Assembly: GCF_900114245.1 (NCBI RefSeq)
Contig: NZ_FOSK01000003.1
Location: forward strand, 186,001-250,000
Direction: 5' to 3'
Origin: Pseudovibrio ascidiaceicola
GTDB lineage: Bacteria > Pseudomonadota > Alphaproteobacteria > Rhizobiales > Stappiaceae
DNA: 64,000 bases
Shown here one piece after another: positions 1 through 7,858 of the stretch. Each line of letters opens with the position of its first letter. Position 1 is the stretch's first letter. The notes beneath the pieces were generated by a model. The model worked only from the letters and a program-made list of their open reading frames with translations. It was not told where the DNA came from and ran no database searches. Made by a program: the position numbers and the translations under genes.

Positions 1-91
1 TGGCCCCTATGACGGCCCAGAAGTGCCTTCAAAAACGACCGACAATGTGAAGTCTGGCACAGTCACCATAACCGTTGGCAAGTGGACATAA
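1..91 (+). CDS. C-terminal fragment of an unidentified protein
   Basis: Only the last 29 codons are inside the window, read in the frame starting at base 2 and ending in TAA at 89-91. The tail (ending TVTITVGKWT) is Thr/Val rich and beta-strand-like, but too short to assign a family. A strong hairpin terminator follows 35 bases later, which supports a real gene end here. Confidence 0.5.
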   Translation, partial: GPYDGPEVPSKTTDNVKSGTVTITVGKWT

Positions 92-125
92 CCCAGTTGC
101 CAGCATGCAAAGCCACGCATAAAAA

Positions 126-153
126 AAACGGCCTTCCTACGCGAAGGCCGTTT
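126..153. terminator. Bidirectional intrinsic terminator
   Basis: A perfect 11-bp stem (AAACGGCCTTC / GAAGGCCGTTT) closes a 6-base loop, with an A-run on the left flank (T-run on the other strand). It lies between two converging genes and can serve both the partial gene on the left and the Lrp-type regulator on the right. Confidence 0.85.
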
Positions 154-176
154 GCAAATTCTCCCAGATCGAAAGC

Positions 177-659
177 CTAGAAATACTCAGGCTTATCAAT
201 CGGCACGTTTGGCTCATCCTTGATACGGCGGATGGTCAGTGCAGTGCGAACATGATCCACATTCTTTGTGGAGGTCACATCGCGAATAATGAAGTTCTGG
301 AAGGTTTCCAGATCTTTAGCCGTGCAGCGCATGATGAAGTCAACTTCACCTGACACCATGTAGCTCTCCCGAACCAACGGCCATTCCTTGACTTGCGCTT
401 CAAATGCGACGAGGTCATTCTCTGTTTGGTTATGCAATCCAACCATGACAAAGGCGGTGACTTCATATCCCAGTTGTTTCTCATCAAGTAGCGTGCGGTA
501 GCCGCGAATGAGTCCTGCTTCTTCCAGGGCTCGAACCCTGCGCAAACATGGGGGCGCAGAAATTCCTACACGACGAGCCAGCTCCACATTGGTAATGCGG
601 CCGTCTCCCTGCAGCTCCTTCAAAATTTGCCAGTCGATCGAATCCAGACGCGCTTTCAA
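177..659 (-). CDS. Lrp/AsnC family transcriptional regulator
   Basis: 160 residues, the normal size for this family. The N-terminal winged helix-turn-helix (about residues 5-65, beginning LDSIDWQILKELQ and including ELARRVGISAP) is followed by a RAM ligand-binding domain with the typical VSGEVDFIMR stretch near residue 103. Such proteins bind DNA as octamers or dimers and usually respond to amino acids. In Sinorhizobium an Lrp gene (lrp3) is reported next to trxB-lsrB. Here the Lrp gene is on the opposite strand and separated from trxB by the ELM1-family gene, so it could be the rearranged equivalent, but the link is inference. The effector is not predictable. Confidence 0.93.
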   Translation of the reverse strand: MKARLDSIDWQILKELQGDGRITNVELARRVGISAPPCLRRVRALEEAGLIRGYRTLLDEKQLGYEVTAFVMVGLHNQTENDLVAFEAQVKEWPLVRESYMVSGEVDFIMRCTAKDLETFQNFIIRDVTSTKNVDHVRTALTIRRIKDEPNVPIDKPEYF

Positions 660-820
660 GCTCGTCTCCTTTGCTTGTCCTATTGGATTAACAGTTAACC
701 TGTTTTACAACACTGCCTAAAACACGAAGTTAGGCGAAATGCTAGTTTATTGCTTATTTGCGACAGACTATATCAACAAATAGCATTTTGCAGACACTTC
801 CCGAAAGCTGGGGGAACAAA

Positions 821-1780
821 ATGTCGCAAAACCTGTGGGTTTTAACAGATGGCAAGATCGGAGACGTAGCACAATGCATCGGTGTAGCCGACGCGTTGGG
901 ACTTCCCTACGAAATTCGATTAGTTGCCCCCCGCAAGCTTTTTACCTACGCAATGCCTTGGGGACCAATCGATCCCAAAGACGCACCACATAAACCAGAA
1001 AGCCCGCTTGCACCCCCATATCCCGCGGTCGCGATTGCATCCGGGCGCAGAGCGGTGCCCTACTTACGCGCACTAAAGCGGCTTTCCAAGGGCCAGACCT
1101 TTACTGTTTTCCTCAAGGACCCAAAGATCAACAGCAAATTTGCTGATTTTGTCTGGGCGCCGGAACATGACGGAATTTCTGGGAAAAACATAGTAACAAC
1201 ACTTACGTCACCTCACCGTTTCTCAGCGCAAAAGTTACAGGACGCACGCGACAACCCGCTTGAGGCAATCGCAGCGCTGCCAAAGCCAAAAGCAGCTGTC
1301 CTGATTGGCGGTAATTCCCAGCATCACACCTTTACGCCCGACAATATCAACACGCTTCTCGCCGCACTTAAGAACCTGTCGCAAACCCATTCGCTCATGA
1401 TCACCTGCTCCCGCCGCACTCCCAGAGAGCTGGCAACGCAGTTGCATGATCTGGGCAGATCAGAAGGTCATCTCTTCTGGAATGGAGAGGGTGAAAACCC
1501 CATCGCCCAGTACCTGGCCAACGCAGAAATCACAGTGGTTACAACAGATTCCACCAATATGGTGGGAGAAGCTGCAGCCACCGGAAAGCCTATCTACGGC
1601 TTCCGCCCAACAGGTAGTCACAGAAAGTTTGATAGGTTTTTATCAAGAATGGAGGCTTTGGGAGTACTTCATCCCTTCCCCGGAGACATATTAGCACCTA
1701 CTTATGAACCGATAGACGCTACACCGGATATTGCAGATGCCATATCCAAAGCGATTGAACAAAAGCAAACGAGCGGATAG
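821..1780 (+). CDS. ELM1 family protein (DUF1022), GT-B-like fold
   Basis: 319 residues from ATG 821, chosen over an in-frame TTG at 758 because GGGGAA lies just upstream and the family starts at the WVLTDGKIGD motif. The protein belongs to the family named after plant mitochondrial fission protein ELM1, widespread in alphaproteobacteria. It resembles GT-B glycosyltransferases: a GGNSQHH loop mid-protein and TTDSTNMVGEA near residue 245, which looks like a nucleotide-sugar-binding site. The bacterial function is not established. A role in envelope glycan synthesis would be a guess. It lies upstream of trxB on the same strand, 63 bases away. Confidence 0.85.
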   Translation: MSQNLWVLTDGKIGDVAQCIGVADALGLPYEIRLVAPRKLFTYAMPWGPIDPKDAPHKPESPLAPPYPAVAIASGRRAVPYLRALKRLSKGQTFTVFLKDPKINSKFADFVWAPEHDGISGKNIVTTLTSPHRFSAQKLQDARDNPLEAIAALPKPKAAVLIGGNSQHHTFTPDNINTLLAALKNLSQTHSLMITCSRRTPRELATQLHDLGRSEGHLFWNGEGENPIAQYLANAEITVVTTDSTNMVGEAAATGKPIYGFRPTGSHRKFDRFLSRMEALGVLHPFPGDILAPTYEPIDATPDIADAISKAIEQKQTSG

Positions 1781-1843
1781 AACCCCTCCCTAACACGGCA
1801 CTGGTACTATCCAAGCGCGCACGAAATTTGAGGTTCTGAGGAA

Positions 1844-2806
1844 ATGACTGTTAAGCACACCAAACTCCTGATCGTAGGCTCCGGCCCTGCTGGCTACACC
1901 GCCGCAATCTACGGCGCGCGCGCCATGCTGGAACCGCTTCTGGTCACAGGTGTGCAGACTGGCGGTCAGCTGACCATCACCACCGACGTTGAAAACTACC
2001 CAGGCTTTGCAGATCCAATTCAGGGTCCATGGCTCGTGGAAGAAATGCGCAAGCAAGCCGAAAACGTCGGTACCAAGATTGATTACGACACCATCTTGGA
2101 AGCTGACCTCTCCAAGCGCCCGTTTGAGCTGAAAGGCGACAGCGGTACCCTCTACACCGCAGACGCGCTCGTCATCGCAACCGGTGCACAGGCAAAATGG
2201 CTCGGCCTGCCTTCTGAGGAAAAGTATCAGGCTGGCGGCGTGTCCGCATGTGCAACCTGTGATGGCTTCTTCTACCGTGGCAAGGAAGTTGTTGTGGTTG
2301 GTGGCGGCAACACCGCTGTTGAAGAAGCACTCTACCTCGCAAACCTTGCAGATAAAGTTACGCTGGTTCACCGCCGTGATGCCCTGCGTTCTGAAAAAAT
2401 CCTTCAGGAACGTCTCTTCAAAAACGAGAAGATCAACGTGGTCTGGGACAGTGAAGTGGATGAAATCCTCGGCACCGAAAACCCAGCTGTTGTGACTGGC
2501 ATCCGCCTGAAGAACCGTAAGACCGGCGAAACCTCAGAAATGTCCACACACGGCGTATTCATCGCCATCGGACACGCTCCAGCGGTTGACCTTGTCAAAG
2601 ATCAGGTAAAGATGAAGGAATCCGGTTACATTTGGACTGAAGCTGATTCAACTCAGACATCCATTCCGGGTGTGTACGCAGCAGGCGACGTGACTGATGA
2701 GCAGTACCGTCAGGCTGTGACCGCTGCAGGAATGGGCTGCATGGCTGCACTGGAAGCAGAACGCTACCTGGCAGCTCTGGAATCTGAAACCGAAGCAGCA
2801 GAATAA
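1844..2806 (+). CDS. trxB: Thioredoxin-disulfide reductase
   Basis: 320 residues, full length. It uses NADPH and FAD to reduce oxidised thioredoxin in the cytoplasm. The FAD-binding GSGPAGY is at residues 12-18, the redox-active CATC at 136-139, the NADPH-binding GGGNTA shortly after (near 153), and the second FAD motif (AAGDVTD) near 277. A Shine-Dalgarno-like GAGGAA precedes the ATG. lsrB follows after 28 bases on the same strand, the trxB-lsrB order known from rhizobia, so the two are probably cotranscribed. That would tie thiol redox supply to a redox-responsive regulator. Confidence 0.98.
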   Translation: MTVKHTKLLIVGSGPAGYTAAIYGARAMLEPLLVTGVQTGGQLTITTDVENYPGFADPIQGPWLVEEMRKQAENVGTKIDYDTILEADLSKRPFELKGDSGTLYTADALVIATGAQAKWLGLPSEEKYQAGGVSACATCDGFFYRGKEVVVVGGGNTAVEEALYLANLADKVTLVHRRDALRSEKILQERLFKNEKINVVWDSEVDEILGTENPAVVTGIRLKNRKTGETSEMSTHGVFIAIGHAPAVDLVKDQVKMKESGYIWTEADSTQTSIPGVYAAGDVTDEQYRQAVTAAGMGCMAALEAERYLAALESETEAAE

Positions 2807-2834
2807 GACACTGGGAAGATTGGGGGGAAAGCAA

Positions 2835-3746
2835 ATGCCAGGCCGTTCTTTGGATTGGGACAAGCTGCGAATTTTCCATGCAGCAGCACAGGCAGGAAGC
2901 TTTACCCACGCAGGCGAAGCTCTCAACATGAGCCAGTCGGCTGTCAGCCGTCAGGTCAGTGCACTTGAGGCAGAGCTTGGTGTCCCCCTCTTCCACCGTC
3001 ATGCGCGTGGACTGATTCCAACTGAACAAGGCGAGCTTCTTTACAGAACCGCCCGCGAAGTTCTGCTGAAACTGGAAACCGTTCAGTCCCGCCTGACAGA
3101 CACCAAGGAAAAGCCAAGCGGTACGCTCCGCGTCACCACCACAGTGGGCCTCGGCTCCACTTGGCTCACCGCCCGTGTCAACGAGTTCGTGGATCTTTAC
3201 CCGGACATGCGTTTGGAGCTCATCTGTATGGATGACGAGCTGGATCTGGGCATGCGCGAGGCAGATGTCGCCATCCGTCTGCGCCAGCCAACACAGCCAG
3301 ATCTCATTCAACGCAAGCTCTTTACAGTGCACTTCCACGTTTATGCCTCACCAACTTACATTGAGCGCTTTGGCAGCCCGAGCACCATTGATGATCTGGA
3401 CCATCACCGTCTGATCACCATCGGTGACAACATGGCCTCCTACCTGCGCGCGATGAACTGGCTTGCAACTGCCGGATTGCCAAACGGCGAGCGCCGCGAT
3501 GTTTCCCTGCGCGTGAACAACCTGTCTGGCATCAAGAAAGCCGTACAGACCGGCGTCGGCATCGCCATCCTGCCGGATTACATGGTTGAACCCGGTGCAG
3601 GCATCAAACGCGTTATGTCCGTCACACAGGAAGAGCTGCCAAGCTTTGATACCTACTTCGTGTATCCATCCGAGTTGAAAAACACCGCTCGTGTCACCGC
3701 ATTCAGAGACTTCCTCGTCTCCTATGCAGAACGCTGGACACACTAA
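2835..3746 (+). CDS. lsrB: LysR-type regulator LsrB/VtlR
   Basis: 303 residues from ATG 2835, preceded by a G-rich ribosome site (GGGGGGAAAG). An in-frame TTG at 2820 is less likely. The N-terminal LysR helix-turn-helix (about residues 6-65, with the AALNMSQSAVSRQVSALE-type recognition helix) precedes a substrate-binding-like effector domain. A cysteine near residue 131 lies in the effector domain; S. meliloti LsrB uses cysteines for redox sensing. Assignment as LsrB (S. meliloti) or VtlR (Brucella, Agrobacterium) rests on position directly after trxB and on the AbcR-like sRNA 300 bases downstream, the known target of this regulator. A terminator follows at 3852. Confidence 0.9.
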   Translation: MPGRSLDWDKLRIFHAAAQAGSFTHAGEALNMSQSAVSRQVSALEAELGVPLFHRHARGLIPTEQGELLYRTAREVLLKLETVQSRLTDTKEKPSGTLRVTTTVGLGSTWLTARVNEFVDLYPDMRLELICMDDELDLGMREADVAIRLRQPTQPDLIQRKLFTVHFHVYASPTYIERFGSPSTIDDLDHHRLITIGDNMASYLRAMNWLATAGLPNGERRDVSLRVNNLSGIKKAVQTGVGIAILPDYMVEPGAGIKRVMSVTQEELPSFDTYFVYPSELKNTARVTAFRDFLVSYAERWTH

Positions 3747-3851
3747 GCCTGCACTCCGGAAAAGACCTGATTTGGCTTGGTTAGCCTGCTCAGGAGTTTC
3801 AACCTTAAGTTTTGCACTGCAAAATAAAAAATATCCCGGATCGCTTATGAA

Positions 3852-3881
3852 GCCTCTCAGACCGCCTGAGAGGCCTTTTTT
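3852..3881 (+). terminator. Terminator of trxB-lsrB
   Basis: A perfect 9-bp stem (GCCTCTCAG / CTGAGAGGC) with a 5-base loop is followed by CTTTTTT, about 105 bases after the lsrB stop. It separates the trxB-lsrB transcript from the sRNA gene downstream. Confidence 0.88.
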
Positions 3882-3984
3882 ACGCCCTTCCATCCCGAAA
3901 TGACAATATCTTACGCAGAGTTAGCTATCTGATAGTTGTCAGATTCTGCAATGAAGTTCCGACCCCTTTGAGCTCCCCTGAAAA

Positions 3985-4001
3985 TGCATAGCTGCAATGC
4001 A
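3985..4001. promoter_or_regulatory. Candidate LsrB binding site upstream of the sRNA
   Basis: The inverted repeat TGCAT-N7-ATGCA is centred about 20 bases before the -35 box of the sRNA promoter, near -58 relative to the predicted start. LysR activators usually bind dyads at about -65. The sequence shows the dyad; LsrB binding is inferred from the known LsrB/VtlR control of abcR genes. Confidence 0.45.
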
Positions 4002-4012
4002 AAAATTAAGGA

Positions 4013-4042
4013 TTGCTGTTTCGGCGCTGCACTGCATATATA
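4013..4042 (+). promoter_or_regulatory. Sigma-70-type promoter of the AbcR-like sRNA
   Basis: TTGCTG (4013-4018) and TATATA (4037-4042) are spaced by 18 bases. Transcription would start near 4049-4051, exactly where the first stem of the RNA begins. Confidence 0.6.
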
Positions 4043-4050
4043 CACCTGCT

Positions 4051-4190
4051 GTTGATCAGTTGTTGTCACACCTCTCCTCCCAGTGACATCAACATCCGAT
4101 CAACTGTTCCCCTCTGGAAGGTGATTGCACCCATTAGGTGCTTTATCATTCATCACTTCGAAACCGGACCGCATGGTCCGGTTTTTTTTT
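4051..4190 (+). ncRNA. abcR: AbcR-type (alpha-r15) trans-acting small RNA
   Basis: About 140 nt. The 5' outer stem GTTGATC (4051-4057) pairs with GATCAAC (4098-4104). Inside it TGTCAC (4064-4069) pairs with GTGACA (4083-4088), closing a 13-base loop ACCTCTCCTCCCA that is a strong anti-Shine-Dalgarno sequence. A second unpaired C/U-rich patch (TTCCCCTCTGG) follows, then a hairpin region at 4120-4158 and a terminator with a 9-bp stem and nine T. AbcR RNAs of rhizobia and Brucella have this arrangement, lie beside lsrB, and with Hfq repress ABC-transporter mRNAs by blocking their ribosome sites. Recognition is from structure and position, not from a covariance search. Confidence 0.82.
4162..4190 (+). 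terminator. Intrinsic terminator of the AbcR-like sRNA
   Basis: AACCGGACC (4162-4170) and GGTCCGGTT (4175-4183) form a perfect stem over a GCAT loop, running into an uninterrupted T-tract to 4190. A long T-tract like this is typical of Hfq-bound sRNAs. Confidence 0.92.
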
Positions 4191-4686
4191 GCCAAATGCT
4201 CGCAAATGCCGAAGATGACCAAGGGTCTCCCTAAGCCTTTTAGCTAGCAAACTTCCTGCAATACCCTGCAGCATACAAAGGCGGATGTTCATCAGACGCG
4301 TTAAAGAGCTGTTTTGGAAGATCTTTTGCAAAGTGATAGCAGCAGCCAGCAAGTGCAGTTGAACTGCGTAAAATCGCACTGCTTAAAAACAGACCTAGGG
4401 TCGCTTACTTCTTAGGCACACTAAAAAATCAACTATCCCAGATGCACGCAGAGACATGCGGATTCATCAGGCTATTGCGCAGCACCACCCCGGGAAAACC
4501 CATCAGATTCAAGGTATTCCCAACTCACATAAACTAGTAGTTTCTGCAACTACCACTCAAATTAACTATATTTTTCCTAGGTAAATCTTCAAACAGTGAA
4601 ATTTTACCACCCTTAATAAGCGAAATTACAAATCAGCTTGCATCCTTTACTTATCGAATCATACCTATTGGCAAATATCCGAGGTA
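4191..4686. other. Intergenic stretch, nothing recognised
   Basis: About 500 bases of A/T-rich sequence without a convincing open frame, second AbcR copy or repeat. Near the right end TTGCAT and ATACCT, 17 bases apart at about 4638-4665, could form a promoter for the small frame that follows. Confidence 0.4.
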
Positions 4687-4836
4687 ATGGATGTGAATGA
4701 CCTGAGAAAAGCATTTTACACTCTGATTGCCTGCGCACTTTTCGCAATCTATGGCGAAATCTCCCACGCCATAAGCGAAGCTGACAGGGCGGAACGGCTC
4801 GGCAGTCAAATCACTCTGCACATTCCGGCAGAATAA
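4687..4836 (+). CDS. Candidate small secreted peptide (49 aa)
   Basis: A frame of 49 codons with a secretion-like N-terminus: a short charged head (MDVNDLRKA), a hydrophobic core (FYTLIACALFAIYG) and a possible signal peptidase site after SHA, leaving a mature peptide of about 20 residues rich in Glu and Arg. GAGGT lies only two bases before the ATG; the GTG two codons on, at 4693, has better spacing and may be the real start. A weak hairpin with TTTTT follows at about 4846-4881. No family recognised. The composition suggests a real gene, but a short frame like this can occur by chance. Confidence 0.4.
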   Translation: MDVNDLRKAFYTLIACALFAIYGEISHAISEADRAERLGSQITLHIPAE

Positions 4837-5003
4837 CAGCGGCCCGTTTTGATTCCTCTTTTGACGAGGACAGGCCATTTTTCAGTTATCCACAACAACA
4901 GGCAGGTTATCCTTCCAGTTCAATCCTGCCTAATCCTACAGCTCTAAAAACTCATTGAGTGAATAGGCTAATTCGCCAAATCCAGCACCAAAGCTCAACG
5001 CGC

Positions 5004-5026
5004 ACAAAAAAAGCCCCGGTGGCTTT
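5004..5026 (-). terminator. Terminator downstream of msrP
   Basis: Read on the minus strand, AAAGCC and GGCTTT form a stem over ACCGG and are followed by a T-run, about 55 bases past the msrP stop codon. Confidence 0.7.
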
Positions 5027-5080
5027 GCTGCTCATTCGCAACTAACCACCCAGGCCATTTAAAAGCTTATCAGCAAGCGT

Positions 5081-6055
5081 TTATCGATAGAGGTTCTGTC
5101 CTTCCAGATCCTTATAAAGGTGCGCTACCTGCTCCGCATAGCCATTGTAAAGCTGTGTTGGCACACGCTCATCCGAACCCAGCAAACGCTCAGAAGCCTG
5201 CGACCAGCGTGCATGCGGCACTTCTGGATTCACATTGGCCCAAAAACCGTATTCGCTTGGGCCAATCTTCTCCCAGAAGCTCACCGGACGCTGATCAGTA
5301 AAGGTGATCTTCACAATGGATTTGATGGACTTGAAGCCGTACTTCCATGGCATCACCAAACGGATCGGTGCACCATACTGCTTCAGCAACGGCTTGCCAT
5401 AGATGCCTGTTGCAACAAATGCCAGATCGTTCATGGCCTCATCCATAGTCACGCCTTCAACGTATGGCCACGGATACCAGAACTGACGCTGACCACTGGC
5501 CACGTCGGAATCTTCAAAGGTCTCAAAGCGGATGTACTTGGCACCGTTCTGCGGGCCAGCATACTTCACCAGCTCGGATAGCGGGAAACCAGTCCACGGC
5601 ACAGCCATAGCCCACGCTTCAACACAGCGGTGACGGTAAAGACGCTCCTGCAAAGGCATCTTGCGCACCAGATCATCAAAATCGATGGTCTGCGGGTTAT
5701 CAACCATGCCATCAATGGTGATGGCCCATGGACGGATCTTCAACGCCTGAGCAGCCCCGGAAATGCGCTTATGCGAACCAAACTCGTAGAAGTTATTGTA
5801 AACGGATGTCACACTCTCAGGCGTAATTGCGCGTTTAAGAGTGAAATCAGCATTCCGCTTGGCTGGATAGAGATCAAGTGTTGGATCCTTACCATCCTGG
5901 GCAAACACATTGCTCACCAAGCCGGTTCCACCAGCAGCCAGACCAAGGCCAACAGCGCCCAAACCCTTCATAAACCTGCGCCGGTTGAAGAACACATCTT
6001 CAGGTGTCGCTTCTCTTTCCGGAATAATCCATTCAGGCCTATGAATAATGTTCAT
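5081..6055 (-). CDS. msrP: Protein-methionine-sulfoxide reductase catalytic subunit MsrP
   Basis: 324 residues. A periplasmic molybdoenzyme (formerly YedY) of the sulfite oxidase fold that repairs oxidised methionines in envelope proteins. A twin-arginine signal is visible at residues 24-40 (RRRFMKGLG then an alanine/glycine-rich core), as expected for export of a folded Mo-cofactor protein. Cys144 in YRHRCVEAWAM is the molybdenum ligand. GGAG lies 8 bases before the ATG. The haem membrane partner MsrQ, usually the next gene, is absent on both sides, so electrons must come from a product encoded elsewhere. MoaD and MoaE for its cofactor are at 44.4-45.2 kb. Confidence 0.97.
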   Translation of the reverse strand: MNIIHRPEWIIPEREATPEDVFFNRRRFMKGLGAVGLGLAAGGTGLVSNVFAQDGKDPTLDLYPAKRNADFTLKRAITPESVTSVYNNFYEFGSHKRISGAAQALKIRPWAITIDGMVDNPQTIDFDDLVRKMPLQERLYRHRCVEAWAMAVPWTGFPLSELVKYAGPQNGAKYIRFETFEDSDVASGQRQFWYPWPYVEGVTMDEAMNDLAFVATGIYGKPLLKQYGAPIRLVMPWKYGFKSIKSIVKITFTDQRPVSFWEKIGPSEYGFWANVNPEVPHARWSQASERLLGSDERVPTQLYNGYAEQVAHLYKDLEGQNLYR

Positions 6056-6320
6056 GCTGCCATCTCCAAGCAGGTAAGGGTTACGGTAATGTCTACCAAT
6101 ATTCGCCTATGAATTAGCGGCGAAACCCCTTAAACTTCAAGTAAACCCCCCGTGATCCTGTTCGTGATCAAAAAAGGCAGACTCTCTGACTTCCCAGACC
6201 AAAGCACCCAACCAGTCTAGATTTCTTCAAATTCAGCGGGTTGATGACACGCTTTCAAACACGCCTCCAACTTATCCTGAAACGCACAGTGCATGTCAGA
6301 CAGGGCAAAGGAGCGACACG

Positions 6321-7211
6321 ATGACACTAGGATTTATCGGCCTTGGCGCTATGGGCCTTGGAATGGCCCAGCGCATTAACAAAGACCATGCGCTGAAGGT
6401 CTATAACCGCTCTCCGGAAAAAGCCGCCAGCCTTGTCGCGGAGGGAGCACAGCAAGCCACATCCCTGCAAAACTTCACGGACTGCGATATCGTTTGCTCA
6501 ATGCTGTCAGACGATGCGGCTGTTGAAGCCGTCTATCTTTCCGGAGACACTCTGGCGCTCCCACTCAAAGAAAACAGCATCTCCATCTCCCACAGCACCA
6601 TCAGCCCACCAATGGTAGATCGTCTCGTTGCTGCCCATGAGCGTGCCAATGTCCGGTTCCTGTGTGTGCCAGTACTTGGCCGGCCAGACAAAGCCGCAGA
6701 AGGGCAACTGGTCACCGTTGCTGCTGGCGAGCGCAATACAATGAACGAAGTCCGCTCTGTGCTGGAAGCCATATCCACGCGGCAGTTCTGGATGGGCCCA
6801 ACACCGCGCCAAGCTGCGGTCACCAAACTGGGCATGAATTTCATGATAGCGGCGGCAGTAGAAGCCCTGGCCGAAAGCTTCACTCTTACAAGAAAGGCTG
6901 GCATAGATCCGGAGACCTTCCTCACGCTGATAACAGAGACACTGTTCAGCGCGCCCATCTATCAAGCATACGCCCCTCTCATCGCCCGCGAGGAAAACCC
7001 CACTCCCGGCTTCAAGACCGCCTTGGGCTTGAAGGACGTCAATCTAGCGCAGCAAACAGCTCGGGACCTCAGAGTACCTCTCCCCACAGCAGAAGTCATC
7101 GCCAACCAACTCCGTACCGCAATCGCAGCCGGATATGCAGACGAAGACTGGTCCATCCTCGCCCGCCTCATGGCCCAAACAGCCTCCCTGCCACCAATCA
7201 AACGCAGATGA
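6321..7211 (+). CDS. NAD(P)-binding beta-hydroxyacid dehydrogenase family oxidoreductase
   Basis: 296 residues, the usual length for the 3-hydroxyisobutyrate dehydrogenase superfamily. The Rossmann motif GLGAMG is at residues 7-12, the substrate-binding signature lies around residues 92-125 (SHSTISPPMV through a Gly-rich turn), and the catalytic lysine is Lys169 in TKLGMNFM. The C-terminal half is the all-helical dimerisation domain. AAGGAG precedes the ATG. The substrate cannot be read from sequence; glyoxylate/succinic semialdehyde reductases and 3-hydroxyisobutyrate dehydrogenases share these motifs. The HIT gene follows after 68 bases. Confidence 0.85.
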   Translation: MTLGFIGLGAMGLGMAQRINKDHALKVYNRSPEKAASLVAEGAQQATSLQNFTDCDIVCSMLSDDAAVEAVYLSGDTLALPLKENSISISHSTISPPMVDRLVAAHERANVRFLCVPVLGRPDKAAEGQLVTVAAGERNTMNEVRSVLEAISTRQFWMGPTPRQAAVTKLGMNFMIAAAVEALAESFTLTRKAGIDPETFLTLITETLFSAPIYQAYAPLIAREENPTPGFKTALGLKDVNLAQQTARDLRVPLPTAEVIANQLRTAIAAGYADEDWSILARLMAQTASLPPIKRR

Positions 7212-7279
7212 CAGGATTGATCACAAGAGGCTATGGTGCACCATTCTTTTGATCCACGTTATTTTGTTTTGAGTGTCCC

Positions 7280-7735
7280 ATGACTGATTGCTTTGTCTGT
7301 ACTAAGCACAAAACCCTCTCACCCGACTTGGCGATGAGCATTGACGGCTATGACGATTTCGTGGTGGCCCACGCGCCAGATCGCACTGAGGACAGCACCA
7401 ACCTGATTGGCGCCCTGATCATTGAGCCACGCGTTCATGTGCAAAACTGGTCAGAACTCAACCCACAACAAGCGGCGCAGCTTGGGTCTCTCATTGGGCG
7501 TGTAACTGGCATTCTCTATGCTCATTCTCAAATCGAGCATGTCTACACTTGGGTATTTGGAGATGCCGTTTCACACCTCCATGTCTGGCTCATGCCACGC
7601 TACAAAGGCACGTCTAGAGAATACTGGGGCATCAAAGTGACCGAGTGGCCTGAAGCCCCAAAGGGTGGGCAGGTGCAAATGGCAAGTTTCATAAAAGAGC
7701 TAAACGCATTGACCAGCAAAGCTGAGACCGCCTAA
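7280..7735 (+). CDS. HIT-superfamily protein
   Basis: 151 residues, a single HIT domain as in nucleotide hydrolases and transferases. The active-site motif reads HLHVWLM (about residue 97), so the usual three-histidine HxHxH pattern has Trp at the third position. The middle histidine, the nucleophile in HIT hydrolases, is kept. An N-terminal CFVCTKH could bind metal. It probably acts on a nucleotidyl substrate in the cytoplasm, but the substrate is unknown. Convergent with the EF-G-like gene; a shared terminator lies between them. Confidence 0.75.
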   Translation: MTDCFVCTKHKTLSPDLAMSIDGYDDFVVAHAPDRTEDSTNLIGALIIEPRVHVQNWSELNPQQAAQLGSLIGRVTGILYAHSQIEHVYTWVFGDAVSHLHVWLMPRYKGTSREYWGIKVTEWPEAPKGGQVQMASFIKELNALTSKAETA

Positions 7736-7753
7736 GCATTACCACCAAAGAAA

Positions 7754-7776
7754 AACCCGGAGCACGGCCCCGGGTT
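7754..7776. terminator. Terminator between convergent HIT and EF-G-like genes
   Basis: AACCCGG (7754-7760) pairs with CCGGGTT (7770-7776), followed by CTTTTTC on the plus strand and preceded by AAAAA, so it can work in both directions. Confidence 0.75.
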
Positions 7777-7791
7777 CTTTTTCTGTCTCAC

Positions 7792-7853
7792 TTTAGAGCG
7801 TATTCCCGAAAAGTGGTTCCGGTTTTCGGGCAAGAATACGCGCGCAAGCTCTG
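7792..7853. repeat. Dispersed repeat family A, copy 1
   Basis: Begins TTTAGAGCGTATT and ends AATACGCGCGCAAGCTCT, so its outer parts are an imperfect inverted repeat. Its centre holds CCGAAAAGTGG and CCGGTTTTCGG, a palindrome shared with the copies at 35186, 51563, 52047 and 53081. This copy lacks the right-hand CTAAAGCAG hairpin of the later copies. It lies a few bases past the stop of the EF-G-like gene. Confidence 0.8.
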
Positions 7854-7858
7854 GAGTA

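Noticed and set aside
2595-3338. 247-codon minus-strand frame across trxB and lsrB
   Set aside because: It overlaps two certain genes on the other strand and has no protein-like motif; it is an antisense shadow.
4191-4686. A second, tandem AbcR copy as in rhizobia
   Set aside because: No other stretch with CTCC-type loops closed by stems and followed by a T-tract was found in the gap.
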